Assembly: GCA_026129095.1 (NCBI GenBank)
Contig: JAHCIT010000001.1
Span: 554,771 to 618,770, forward strand
Reading direction: 5' to 3'
Length of the DNA: 64,000 bases
Source of the DNA: Deltaproteobacteria bacterium
Lineage (GTDB): Bacteria > JAGRBM01 > JAHCIT01
The notes below the pieces were generated by a model. It made no database searches. It saw only the letters and a program-made list of their open reading frames with translations, and was not told the DNA's origin. A program made the translations under genes and the position numbers. This document shows, in pieces, positions 1-8,463 of the stretch (positions within the stretch are counted from its first letter, which is position 1; every line of letters starts with the position of its first letter).

Positions 1-477
1 CTTTTCAAGGACGGTCATTTCCTTGATCCGTTCCGACAGCGTCAGGTTTTTTTTCTCCCGGGTGCTGGCATCATCGGCTTCGTCTTCCTCTAGAAGTGAC
101 CGGTCAAATTCGTCCTCACAGGCAGTGACTTCTGTCTTTCGAAACCGTACAGGCGGCGTTTCCCCGCGTAACACCTCTGTCATGTACAGTTCGATTCCGG
201 TCCGGACGAAATCCGTCACCGGTGAAAGTTCTATCTCCGCCACGGGTGGTGGGCCCTTGACAAGGGATATCACCTTCATCGGAAGGCTTACTTCATCTCC
301 GTTGACGGGAAACTCAATGATCAGCGCGCCAGTAGAACCGGTATCCACCCCCTGTGGCGGACTGCCCACCACCCTGAGCTTCAGTTGCATCAGTTCACCC
401 GTGTAAACGGTGAGAAAATCTGTCACATCCAGAAAACCCACGCGCAGACGGCTGCCGTTTTCCCAGCGGCTTTTCAC
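1..477 (-). CDS. PilZ-like domain protein, partial (3' end outside window)
   Basis: An open frame of 159 codons enters from the left edge on the minus strand with no stop, so the C-terminus is missing. I chose the GTG at 477, which opens with KSRWENGSRLRVGF; no in-frame ATG lies nearer the domain. The FLTVYTGELMQLKLRVV stretch and the later LIIEFPVNGDEVSLPMKVISL resemble the beta-barrel of PilZ proteins, which bind cyclic di-GMP or act as docking domains. The RxxxR binding motif is not obvious. An acidic linker (EEDEADD) precedes SERIKEMTVLEK, a helix that in delta-type PilZ proteins starts a second helical domain (recalled, not checked). It is divergent from the DCC gene at 575. The PilZ call is moderate. 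Confidence 0.6.
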   Translation of the reverse strand, partial: MKSRWENGSRLRVGFLDVTDFLTVYTGELMQLKLRVVGSPPQGVDTGSTGALIIEFPVNGDEVSLPMKVISLVKGPPPVAEIELSPVTDFVRTGIELYMTEVLRGETPPVRFRKTEVTACEDEFDRSLLEEDEADDASTREKKNLTLSERIKEMTVLEK

Positions 478-574
478 AGCGTCCGAGTGTAGCGGAAAAT
501 GCCGGGGCGGGAGCAATCGAGTTCGGGACAGCCATTTCCCTCGCATACCGCCGGGCGCTAGGATTTCGATAGTT

Positions 575-967
575 ATGGTGGAGTCTTTTCACAAGCAACG
601 CTGGACCGTGATCTATGACGGCACTTGCGGTTTTTGTACCGATTCAGTCCGCCGTATCCGGCGGATGGACCAGCAGGGCGTTTTTGACTACGTGCCCTAC
701 CAGGCCAAGGATCTGGAAGCGCGTTTTCCCGGCATCGACCGTGCTGCCTGCGAAAACGAAATGTTTGTCGTGATGCCATCAGGGGAAATCCGTGGGGGGC
801 CACGTGGGGTTGCGGAGATTCTGAGGGCCTGTGGCTGGCGCGTTACGCCAGCACTGATGGACGCGCCGGGAATGAGCTGGTTCGCCCGGCGGGTCTACAA
901 CGTTATTGCCGCCAACAGGAAGTCTATCGGCGGCACCTGTGAACTACCCGAAGAATGGCGTGCCTGA
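575..967 (+). CDS. DCC family thiol-disulfide oxidoreductase (DUF393)
   Basis: This 130-residue protein carries the family signature near its N-terminus: VIYDGTCGFC, with Cys18 and Cys21 forming the CxxC pair. The DCC/YuxK family is a small thioredoxin-like group predicted to do thiol-disulfide exchange; its substrates are largely unknown. The open frame extends upstream to 410, but that stretch is arginine- and serine-rich and overlaps the divergent PilZ start, so I take the ATG at 575. The rest (NEMFVVMPSGEIRGGPRGVAEIL, SWFARRVYNVIAANR) matches the usual family layout and length. No signal peptide is visible, so it is probably cytoplasmic. Confidence 0.85.
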   Translation: MVESFHKQRWTVIYDGTCGFCTDSVRRIRRMDQQGVFDYVPYQAKDLEARFPGIDRAACENEMFVVMPSGEIRGGPRGVAEILRACGWRVTPALMDAPGMSWFARRVYNVIAANRKSIGGTCELPEEWRA

Positions 968-1076
968 GGCCATTTTTCTCTTTAATTTCAGTTGGTTACT
1001 TTCAAAACGTCCTCGGGTCATCCTGTAAAGACGGGTTTGGCTTTTGAGCAGGTTTGGTTCATTGTGGGCCCCCTGA

Positions 1077-2552
1077 ATGGGACTGGAACCCAGACGTTTG
1101 ACGCAACGCATACCATCTGATGAAGCCCCCAGACGGGCTATCTTCTTTCTGGCCGACGGTGCCCGGCCGGATGCCATGGAAGCGCTCGCCCGGGCCGGAC
1201 GGCTCCCTGCCATCCGCGAACTGATGTTCGAGAAGGGTTCGTCCGACCCCGCCGTATCCGTCTTTCCCTCGACGACGGGCCCCGCGTATCTGCCTTTCGT
1301 TACAGGCTGTTACCCCGGAACCTGCAACCTGCCGGGAATCCGCTGGTTCGACCGCAAGAACTACAGCACCCAAAGGCTGAGCATGCAGCGGACCCGAAGT
1401 TATGTGGGCGCGGGAGCCGCGCTTCTCATCGGCGATCTGGACAAGAACGTCAAAACGATGTTCGAGATGATCCCGCGGTCGCTCAACATCTACAATCACG
1501 TGAACCGGGGCATTCCACGCTCACGCCAGCGCGGGAACGGGTCGGGCATCGCCATGATTATCGCCCACCTGACGGAAAACTATGATCCCGTCACACGGAT
1601 CGTCATGAATGGCCTTAAACGCTCTCTGGTGGAGGATTTCGAATTCCTGTTTGTGGCATTTCCCGGCATTGATGGCGCCGGCCATAACTCCGATCCGTTT
1701 TCCGAGTGGACACTGAAGGAGTATGAAACCATCGATCGCGCGGTCGAAATGACCTATGAGATCCTAAACCGCTACGGACTGTGGGAAACGACCGACTTCG
1801 TGATTTCAGCCGACCACGGCATGACTGCCACTCACTCACACTTTGACCTGGACCGTTTCGTTTCCAAGCTCGGCCACCGCAACTACTACTACCCGGTCGG
1901 TTACCGCTACTGGTCAAACGCCACGGCAGCTTCGATGGTATCGGGCAATTCCATGGCAAATCTCTATTTTGCACATCCCAAGGGTGGCTGGGACCGGAAA
2001 CCCATTTTCGAGGAACTCGCAAACGGTATGTTCGGCGGTGTGGTGGACAAGTTGCTCGACGCGCCAGCGGTAGACCTTGTGGCTGGCCCAGATGCCGAAG
2101 GGGTCCGCGTCCGGAGTCGCCGCGGCGAGGCGTGGGTACGGGCCGTGGAAGACGGCAGGATACTCTACCATGTGACGCATGGTTCCGATCCATTTGGCTA
2201 TACCACGCATCCCCGCGAGTGCACCGCCGACGAGAGCCTTGCGGTGACATACCAAAGCGAATACCCGGATGCGCCGGTCCAGCTCCTCCAGTTCTTCCGG
2301 TCACAGCGGGCCGGCGATCTGGTTGTGTCCGCCACCAACGGCCATGACCTCAGGGTGCGATTCGAATACCCCGAACACAAGGCAAGTCATGGCGGTTTTG
2401 CTCGTGAGCACATGATGGTTCCATTTTTATCGAACCGGAAACTGAACGGCGGGCCCCGGCGAACCGTGGACTACGCCCCAACAGCGCTCAGCTTCCTGGG
2501 TCGAGAGGTTCCGGCCGGCATTGATGGGCGTATGATTGAAAGTCGCGAATAA
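1077..2552 (+). CDS. Type I phosphodiesterase/nucleotide pyrophosphatase family protein
   Basis: A 491-residue member of the alkaline phosphatase superfamily. Visible motifs are FFLADGARPD (Asp27, first metal ligand), FPSTTGPAYLPFVTGCYPG with a probable nucleophilic Thr67, DGAGHNSDP, and SADHGM, the metal-binding Asp-His pair. Family members hydrolyse phosphodiester or pyrophosphate bonds in nucleotides, lipids or glycans; the substrate cannot be read from the sequence. No signal peptide is seen, unlike many periplasmic relatives. The start is not backed by a clear ribosome-binding site. A radical SAM gene follows 56 bases downstream on the same strand, so the two may be cotranscribed. Confidence 0.85.
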   Translation: MGLEPRRLTQRIPSDEAPRRAIFFLADGARPDAMEALARAGRLPAIRELMFEKGSSDPAVSVFPSTTGPAYLPFVTGCYPGTCNLPGIRWFDRKNYSTQRLSMQRTRSYVGAGAALLIGDLDKNVKTMFEMIPRSLNIYNHVNRGIPRSRQRGNGSGIAMIIAHLTENYDPVTRIVMNGLKRSLVEDFEFLFVAFPGIDGAGHNSDPFSEWTLKEYETIDRAVEMTYEILNRYGLWETTDFVISADHGMTATHSHFDLDRFVSKLGHRNYYYPVGYRYWSNATAASMVSGNSMANLYFAHPKGGWDRKPIFEELANGMFGGVVDKLLDAPAVDLVAGPDAEGVRVRSRRGEAWVRAVEDGRILYHVTHGSDPFGYTTHPRECTADESLAVTYQSEYPDAPVQLLQFFRSQRAGDLVVSATNGHDLRVRFEYPEHKASHGGFAREHMMVPFLSNRKLNGGPRRTVDYAPTALSFLGREVPAGIDGRMIESRE

Positions 2553-2608
2553 GCCAGTTTACCCGGCCCGATGGGCAGGTAATCAATCAAGCAGACGGGG
2601 ATTCACTA

Positions 2609-3625
2609 ATGGGATCGACAGGAACCATATCGTTCAGCGACCGGATGAAGGCTCTCGCCAAATGGGCGGACCTCAAGATGAACCCTCGCCCCAAGCATGT
2701 GAATCTTGAGGTGACAAAGAAGTGTAACGCCCGCTGCACCTTCTGTTTTTACTGGCAAACGAAAGACGAGACAGTACTGGATAGCTACGCCGCCATCGTC
2801 AGAAAGTTTGATCCGATCATTGTCACGATTTCGGGTGGAGAGCCGACTCTCAGGCAGGACCTGCCGCAACTGGTCCGGGGCATGAAGGATGCCGTGGATT
2901 TCGTTTACATATCAATGGTGAATAACGGCTCCTTGCTGACGAAAGAAAAAGCGAAAGAGCTTCACGCTGCTGGCCTGAATCAGATCAATTTCTCGCTCGA
3001 TTTTCCAGACGAACGGCATGATGTTTATCGTGGCATGAAAGGAAACTTCGATCGGATCGTTGGCCTCGTCAGGGATATTCAGGATATCGGCTTTGACCGC
3101 ATCAATTTCAACACCTTCATCATGCGTGACAACCTGCACGATGTCGTCGATATCGCCAAGCTGGCTTACGACCTCCGGATTGGTGCAAGTTATTCATGCT
3201 ATTCGTCCCTGAAAACAGACAAGGACGAATACATGATACCGCCGGATGAAATCACTGATGTCCATCGCGTAGTGAACGAACTTGTCAATCTCAAGCACAA
3301 ATACGGCCATATCCGGAATTCGGATTACTATCTTCTCAACATTCCGGATTACTTTGTCCGGGGCGCCAAGGATGGCTGCCGGGCCGGCAAGGACTGGGTG
3401 CATGTGACTGCCGAAGGCTACATCCAGCCCTGCTCGGAATTGCCGATCAAGGCCCACTACACCGAATTCACCGAAAGCACGATTACCGAGAACGACATCT
3501 GTGACAAGTGCTGGTTTGCCTGCCGTGGCGAGAGCCAGGCCCCGCTCAATCTTGCCCGGATTGGTGAAGTAGTCCGAAAGCCCGCCTACGAGCTGCCGTT
3601 CGAGAGTTCGCTGGACCTCGCCTGA
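2609..3625 (+). CDS. Radical SAM protein with C-terminal cysteine cluster
   Basis: This 338-residue protein has the radical SAM signature CNARCTFC (Cys39, Cys43, Cys46), which binds the 4Fe-4S cluster that cleaves S-adenosylmethionine, followed by ISGGEPT (residues 74-80). A second set of cysteines (257, 275, 298, 301, 305) resembles a SPASM/twitch auxiliary cluster region, as in enzymes that modify peptides or build cofactors. No precursor-peptide gene is visible beside it. The ATG has a GGGGA ribosome-binding site 7 bases upstream. Its neighbours are a phosphodiesterase gene upstream and fatty-acid oxidation genes downstream. The substrate is unknown. Confidence 0.88.
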   Translation: MGSTGTISFSDRMKALAKWADLKMNPRPKHVNLEVTKKCNARCTFCFYWQTKDETVLDSYAAIVRKFDPIIVTISGGEPTLRQDLPQLVRGMKDAVDFVYISMVNNGSLLTKEKAKELHAAGLNQINFSLDFPDERHDVYRGMKGNFDRIVGLVRDIQDIGFDRINFNTFIMRDNLHDVVDIAKLAYDLRIGASYSCYSSLKTDKDEYMIPPDEITDVHRVVNELVNLKHKYGHIRNSDYYLLNIPDYFVRGAKDGCRAGKDWVHVTAEGYIQPCSELPIKAHYTEFTESTITENDICDKCWFACRGESQAPLNLARIGEVVRKPAYELPFESSLDLA

Positions 3626-3721
3626 TACGCCCCCTTGCCCATTCCTCCTCCCGGCGTCTAGACCCGTACGGTGTGGAAAATACCTTTGTCCGCACACTGC
3701 ACATCTGGAACCGGGAGTATC

Positions 3722-4504
3722 ATGAGCTACGAAAATATCCTCTTCGAAACAGCCGGGCCCATTGGCAGGCTCACCGTGAACCGGCCGAAATTACTGAACG
3801 CACTGAATCGGCGTACCCTCTCCGAAATCGCCGACTGTGCAAAAGCAGCCGCCCAAGACCGGTCACTCCGGGCACTGATCGTCACCGGTGCAGGTGAGAA
3901 AGCATTTGTCGCCGGAGCAGATATTTCCGAGATGACCGATTTTCCCCGGGAGGCGGCACTCGAATTTTCCCGTGACGGGCACCGGGCAATGGATGCCATA
4001 GCGGCAATCCCTTTTCCGGTCATCGCCCAGGTAAACGGCTTCGCACTCGGGGGCGGCCTGGAACTGGCTCTAGCCTGTGACGTCATTTTTGCTGCCGACA
4101 CGGCAAAGCTGGGGTTACCGGAAGTGACACTTGGCCTGCTGCCGGGCTTTGGCGGAACGCAGCGGCTTTCCCGCCGGGTTGGGCCAGGGAAAGCCCGTGA
4201 ACTCACCTATTCCGGTGAACACATACCAGCCACCGAAGCGCTTCGGATACATCTTGTAGATCGCGTGTATCCGGCAGCCGAACTCGGCGATGCCTGTACA
4301 AAATGGGCAGAACTGGTTGCCACGCGTGGACCTTGTGGAATTGCCCTGGCCAAGGAGGCAATCGAGACCGGTTCCGGGCTCACACTGGCAGATGGCCTGA
4401 GGATCGAACAGCACCTGTTTTCAACTGCTTTCACCACACAGGACATGCGCGAAGGAACACAAGCCTTCCTCGCCAAGCGCAAGGCCGATTTCAAAGGGAA
4501 CTGA
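3722..4504 (+). CDS. Enoyl-CoA hydratase/isomerase (crotonase family)
   Basis: A 260-residue crotonase-fold enzyme. The oxyanion-hole region FVAGADISEM (residues 62-71) and both catalytic glutamates of true hydratases are present: Glu114 in GGGLELALACD and Glu134 in GLPEVTLGLLPGFGGTQRL. It should add water across the double bond of 2-enoyl-CoA in beta-oxidation, in the cytoplasm. The frame is open back to 3671, but the ATG at 3722 has a GGGAG site just upstream and gives the family's usual N-terminus (MSYENILFE). An acyl-CoA dehydrogenase gene follows after 3 bases, so the two are almost certainly cotranscribed and catalyse consecutive steps. Confidence 0.93.
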   Translation: MSYENILFETAGPIGRLTVNRPKLLNALNRRTLSEIADCAKAAAQDRSLRALIVTGAGEKAFVAGADISEMTDFPREAALEFSRDGHRAMDAIAAIPFPVIAQVNGFALGGGLELALACDVIFAADTAKLGLPEVTLGLLPGFGGTQRLSRRVGPGKARELTYSGEHIPATEALRIHLVDRVYPAAELGDACTKWAELVATRGPCGIALAKEAIETGSGLTLADGLRIEQHLFSTAFTTQDMREGTQAFLAKRKADFKGN

Positions 4505-4507
4505 TCC

Positions 4508-5650
4508 ATGGATTTTGCCCTTTCCGGAACGCATCGCCTTCTCCAGCAGGCGGCCCGCGAGTTTGCTCAAAAGGAACTGGCACCACTGGCCGAGAAGGTG
4601 GATCGAGAACACTACTTTCCTGTTGAAAGCGTGAAAAAGCTTGGTGAGATGGGTTTTATGGGTGTTTTTGTTCCGGAAAAGCTTGGCGGCGCCGGAATGG
4701 ACTTTCTTTCCTACGTTATTGTGATGGAGGAAGTCGCCGCCGCCTGTGCAGCGACTTCTGTCATCGTCAGTGTGAATAATTCTCTCGTTTGTGCCGGCTT
4801 GCTTCAGTTCGGAACCGAATCACAGAAGCGTGACCTCCTTGTGCCGCTTGCATCCGGAAAGCAGCTCGGCTGCTACTGTCTATCGGAGCCAGACACGGGA
4901 TCAGACGCGGCCGCCCAGCGTACCCGCGCCACCAGGAATGGCAGCGGGTGGATAATTGAAGGTGCCAAAAATTTCATCTCCAGTGCATTGCATGCCGACT
5001 GGGCTATTGTCTTTGCCATGACCGAGCCGGACAGGGGTTCCAAGGGTATCACGGCATTTCTGGTCGATACGAAATCACCGGGTTTTGAAGTCGGAAAGGC
5101 GGAGATGAAACTTGGTATCTGTGGATCGGCCACGTCACAAATTACACTGAATGGCGTCAGAGTCCCGGAGGCCAACGTACTCGGCGAGGTGAACGGCGGG
5201 TTTAAAATTGCAATGACGTTGCTTGAATCGGGACGAATCGGCATAGCGGCCCAGGCACTCGGCATTGGACGGGCGGCTTATGAGGCGGCCGTGAAATATT
5301 CAAAAGAACGTGTCGCCTTCGGCAAGCCGATCAGCGCCAACCAGGGTATCCAGTGGTATTTGTGCGACATGGCCGTAAGGCTCGAGAACTCACGCAATCT
5401 CATCTGCAAGGCCGCCTGGCTGAAGGAAACCGGCCAGCCATTTGGCAAGGAGGCCGCGATGGCGAAACTGTACGCGTCGGAGTCGGCCAACTGGATTGCC
5501 AATAAGGCTTTGCAAATCCATGGCGGCAATGGATACCTCAAGGAATATCCCGTCGAACGGTACTTCCGCGATGCCCGCGTCACAGAAATCTACGAAGGTA
5601 CTACCGAGATTCAGAGGCTCGTGATCGCCCGGCATATCCTGAAAGACTAA
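4508..5650 (+). CDS. Acyl-CoA dehydrogenase
   Basis: A full-length 380-residue flavin enzyme that oxidises acyl-CoA to 2-enoyl-CoA. CYCLSEPDTGSDAA is the flavin/substrate-binding signature, and the C-terminal EIYEGTTEIQRLVIARHIL contains the catalytic base Glu363, placed as in short-chain and branched-chain dehydrogenases. It follows the enoyl-CoA hydratase gene after 3 bases and should feed its product to that enzyme. An electron-transfer flavoprotein is needed as acceptor but is not in this window. The chain-length preference cannot be read reliably. Confidence 0.94.
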   Translation: MDFALSGTHRLLQQAAREFAQKELAPLAEKVDREHYFPVESVKKLGEMGFMGVFVPEKLGGAGMDFLSYVIVMEEVAAACAATSVIVSVNNSLVCAGLLQFGTESQKRDLLVPLASGKQLGCYCLSEPDTGSDAAAQRTRATRNGSGWIIEGAKNFISSALHADWAIVFAMTEPDRGSKGITAFLVDTKSPGFEVGKAEMKLGICGSATSQITLNGVRVPEANVLGEVNGGFKIAMTLLESGRIGIAAQALGIGRAAYEAAVKYSKERVAFGKPISANQGIQWYLCDMAVRLENSRNLICKAAWLKETGQPFGKEAAMAKLYASESANWIANKALQIHGGNGYLKEYPVERYFRDARVTEIYEGTTEIQRLVIARHILKD

Positions 5651-5656
5651 ACCAAA

Positions 5657-5678
5657 TAGCCAAAGGGCATCTTGGCTA
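5657..5678. terminator. Hairpin between convergent genes
   Basis: A perfect 7-bp stem (TAGCCAA/TTGGCTA) with an 8-base loop sits in the 34-base space between the convergent acyl-CoA dehydrogenase and cation ATPase genes. It lacks a T-run on either strand, so it is at best a weak bidirectional terminator. Confidence 0.35.
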
Positions 5679-5684
5679 CAGGTT

Positions 5685-8390
5685 CTAGGTTCTAATTCTG
5701 GCGCCCAGCCGACGGATAACCGCCTTCTCAAGCTCGACGCTGAAGAACAGGAAAATCCCGAATGCCAGCATCCAGAGCCAGATATGCGGCGGGAATGCCG
5801 CTACACCAAATAGCAAGTGCATCGGCGGAGCATAGGTGAACAGCGCCTGGATCACTATGATTGCGGCAATCGAAAGCATAACGTATACATTTCCGAACAG
5901 ACCCTCAATGGATAGCGCTGATGCCCGCAGATAGCGGCTGCTGAACAAAAAGAATACCTCCCCCATCACCAGTGTATTGACAGCTATTGCACGTGATTGT
6001 TCGAGACTGAGTCCCTGCGTCTCATACCACAGGAACAACCCGTACGATCCGGCAATCAGAAGCGTGGCGACCACAATGATCCGGGCCACGAGAAAAGGAG
6101 TAATGAGCGCTTCACCTGGATCCCGTGGTGGCCGCTCCATAATGCCAGGTTCGAGATGCTCAAAGGCGAGTGCCAGCGAGAGCGTCACTGCCGTTACCAT
6201 GTTCACCCAGAGAATCTGGACCGGCGTTATGGGAAGCACATGGCCAGTCAATGTTGCAGCCATAACCATTCCGGCCTGGCCGCCACTGACCGCAAGTATA
6301 TAGACAATGGCTTTACGGATATTTTCGTAAACGGTCCGGCCTTCTTCCACAGCCGAGACAATCGAGGCGAAATTGTCATCTACCAGAACCATTTCTGAGG
6401 CATCCTTGGCCGCCTCAGTCCCCTTGATCCCCATCGATACACCGACATCAGCACGTTTAAGTGCCGGTGAATCATTCACGCCATCTCCAGTCATGGCGCA
6501 GATGTCGCCATTGCTCTGCATGGCTTCGACCAGCCGGAGCTTGTGCTCCGGATTAGCGCGGGCAAAAATATCTGCCTCCCTTACGGCCTTCCGTAGTGCC
6601 GAGGCATCCAGCTTTTCTATATCGGAGCCTGTCAGCACCTGCGAGGCGTCAATTCCCAGTTGCCCGCCAATCGCCTGCGCTGTAGCCGCATGGTCGCCAG
6701 TGATCATTTTGACGTCGATCCCCGCCCGATGGCAGAGGCGGATTGCCTCGACCGCCTCGTCTCGCGGCGGATCCATGATCCCGAACAGGGCGAGCAGCGT
6801 AAAGCCGTCCTCCATATCACCAAACCGCAGCTCGCCGGTTCCACCGGCCACCGGCCGGCAGGCGACAGCCAGCAGCCTTTGTCCCAGCCGTGCCGTCTCC
6901 TCCATACGGTCATGCCAGTAAGCCTTGCGCATGGTCCGGTCTTCGCCTCCGGAACGCTCAAATGCACACATTTCCATTACCCGTTCAGGCGCCCCTTTGA
7001 GGAATATGAACCCATGGCCCGCATGATCGTGATGAAGCGTCGCCATGAACCTGTGCTCGGATTCAAACGGTATGACATCCCGTCGTGGCTGGGCTTCGTT
7101 CTCATAGACAGGATCCAGCCCAGCCTTCATCGCCAGAGTAACCAGTGCCCCTTCGGTCGGATCACCCTCAACAATCCAGTGACCGCCAGACTCCCGTACA
7201 ATGGCGTCGTTGCACAGAAGAGCCGCCCTTCCGATATCGGCAAGCTCGGGGTAGCTGCTAGCCAGGGCTTCCTTCCCCCCGATCGTGAAACCGCCCCTTG
7301 GGGCATACCCAGTACCATCGACATGAAAGACCTGGTCGGCTGTCACCACGCGCTGAACCGTCATCTCATTGCGCGTGAGCGTTCCAGTCTTGTCAGAACA
7401 GATTACAGTTACCGATCCCAGCGTCTCGACCGCCGGAAGCCGGCGTATGATCGTCTTGCGTCGGGCCATCCGCTGCACACCGATAGCAAGGGTAATGGTC
7501 ATGATGGCCGGAAGGCCTTCTGGAATGGCTGCCACTGCCAGACCTACGGCCGCCATGAAGACTTCCCCGCCGCTCTGCTCCCAGACCCAGAATCCGACAG
7601 CGAAAGTGATGGCGGAGAATACAAGTATGAGGACCGTGAGCCACCGGGCAAAATGAGCCATCTTGCGAAGGAGAGGAGTAGTGATCTCTTCGACTTCCGC
7701 CAACAGGCGGCTGATCCGACCAATCTCTGTCTGTGCCCCAGTCGAAACGACCAGCCCAAGACCCTGGCCATAAGTTACCAGTGTGCCGGAATGCGCCATG
7801 CACAGGCGATCACCGAGAGACGTGTCGGGAGCTGCTGGTTCAAGAGATTTTTCGACACTCTCCGATTCCCCCGTAAGCATGGACTCGTCGACCTTCAGCG
7901 TGCGAACTTCAATTAAGCGCAAGTCCGCAGGAACCTTGTCACCTGATTGAAGAAACACCACATCCCCGGGCACCAGATCTTCTGCTCCAATTTCCTGCCG
8001 GTGGCCATCACGAAGGACTACCGCGTGGAGAGAGAGCAGGTTGCGGATGGCATCAAGTGCGCTCTCAGCTTTCCCCTCCTGGATAAAACCAATCAACGCA
8101 TTGATAACGACTACGCCAACAATGACCAGGGTATCGACAGCATGTCCCAGGAACGCTGTCACCACTGCTGCGCCAAGCAGCACATATATGAGCACATTAT
8201 GGAACTGGAGCAGAAAGCGCATCCAGGAACTGCGTCGGGGAGGCGGGGGCAGATGATTGGGTCCGTGTTCGCGGAGCCGACGCGCCGCTTCATCAGAAGA
8301 AAGGCCCTCGGGCCGTGACTTCAGGCGGGCAAGGGCATCCGCCGGGGAAAGCGTGTGCCAGTATGTTTGATTATCAGCTGCGGATTCCAT
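5685..8390 (-). CDS. P2-type cation-transporting ATPase
   Basis: A full-length 901-residue P-type ATPase of the plasma membrane. Seen in order: an N-terminal cation-ATPase domain, the actuator motif LTGES (172-176), the M4 motif PEGLP (290-294), the phosphorylation site CSDKTGTLT with Asp333, KGAPE in the nucleotide domain, and the hinge TGDGVNDSPAL. The architecture is that of the PacL/PMR1/CtpF branch, which transports Ca2+ or other cations. M5 reads AVSGGQAGMVMAATL and M6 reads LWVNMVTAVTLSLAL. The M5 Asn/Glu and the M6 Asp that bind Ca2+ in SERCA pumps are not in their usual places, so substrate should not be assumed to be calcium. Confidence 0.93.
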   Translation of the reverse strand: MESAADNQTYWHTLSPADALARLKSRPEGLSSDEAARRLREHGPNHLPPPPRRSSWMRFLLQFHNVLIYVLLGAAVVTAFLGHAVDTLVIVGVVVINALIGFIQEGKAESALDAIRNLLSLHAVVLRDGHRQEIGAEDLVPGDVVFLQSGDKVPADLRLIEVRTLKVDESMLTGESESVEKSLEPAAPDTSLGDRLCMAHSGTLVTYGQGLGLVVSTGAQTEIGRISRLLAEVEEITTPLLRKMAHFARWLTVLILVFSAITFAVGFWVWEQSGGEVFMAAVGLAVAAIPEGLPAIMTITLAIGVQRMARRKTIIRRLPAVETLGSVTVICSDKTGTLTRNEMTVQRVVTADQVFHVDGTGYAPRGGFTIGGKEALASSYPELADIGRAALLCNDAIVRESGGHWIVEGDPTEGALVTLAMKAGLDPVYENEAQPRRDVIPFESEHRFMATLHHDHAGHGFIFLKGAPERVMEMCAFERSGGEDRTMRKAYWHDRMEETARLGQRLLAVACRPVAGGTGELRFGDMEDGFTLLALFGIMDPPRDEAVEAIRLCHRAGIDVKMITGDHAATAQAIGGQLGIDASQVLTGSDIEKLDASALRKAVREADIFARANPEHKLRLVEAMQSNGDICAMTGDGVNDSPALKRADVGVSMGIKGTEAAKDASEMVLVDDNFASIVSAVEEGRTVYENIRKAIVYILAVSGGQAGMVMAATLTGHVLPITPVQILWVNMVTAVTLSLALAFEHLEPGIMERPPRDPGEALITPFLVARIIVVATLLIAGSYGLFLWYETQGLSLEQSRAIAVNTLVMGEVFFLFSSRYLRASALSIEGLFGNVYVMLSIAAIIVIQALFTYAPPMHLLFGVAAFPPHIWLWMLAFGIFLFFSVELEKAVIRRLGARIRT

Positions 8391-8463
8391 CCGGGCAGAC
8401 TAGCCCGATAGGATTAAAGTGTCAGATGATTTCGGTCAGGCGTTAACAGGTCTTAAGAACCGG

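Noticed and set aside
6660-7916. Long plus-strand frame of 418 codons inside the P-type ATPase gene
   Set aside because: It is antisense to a full-length ATPase with intact motifs; composition is typical of a shadow frame.
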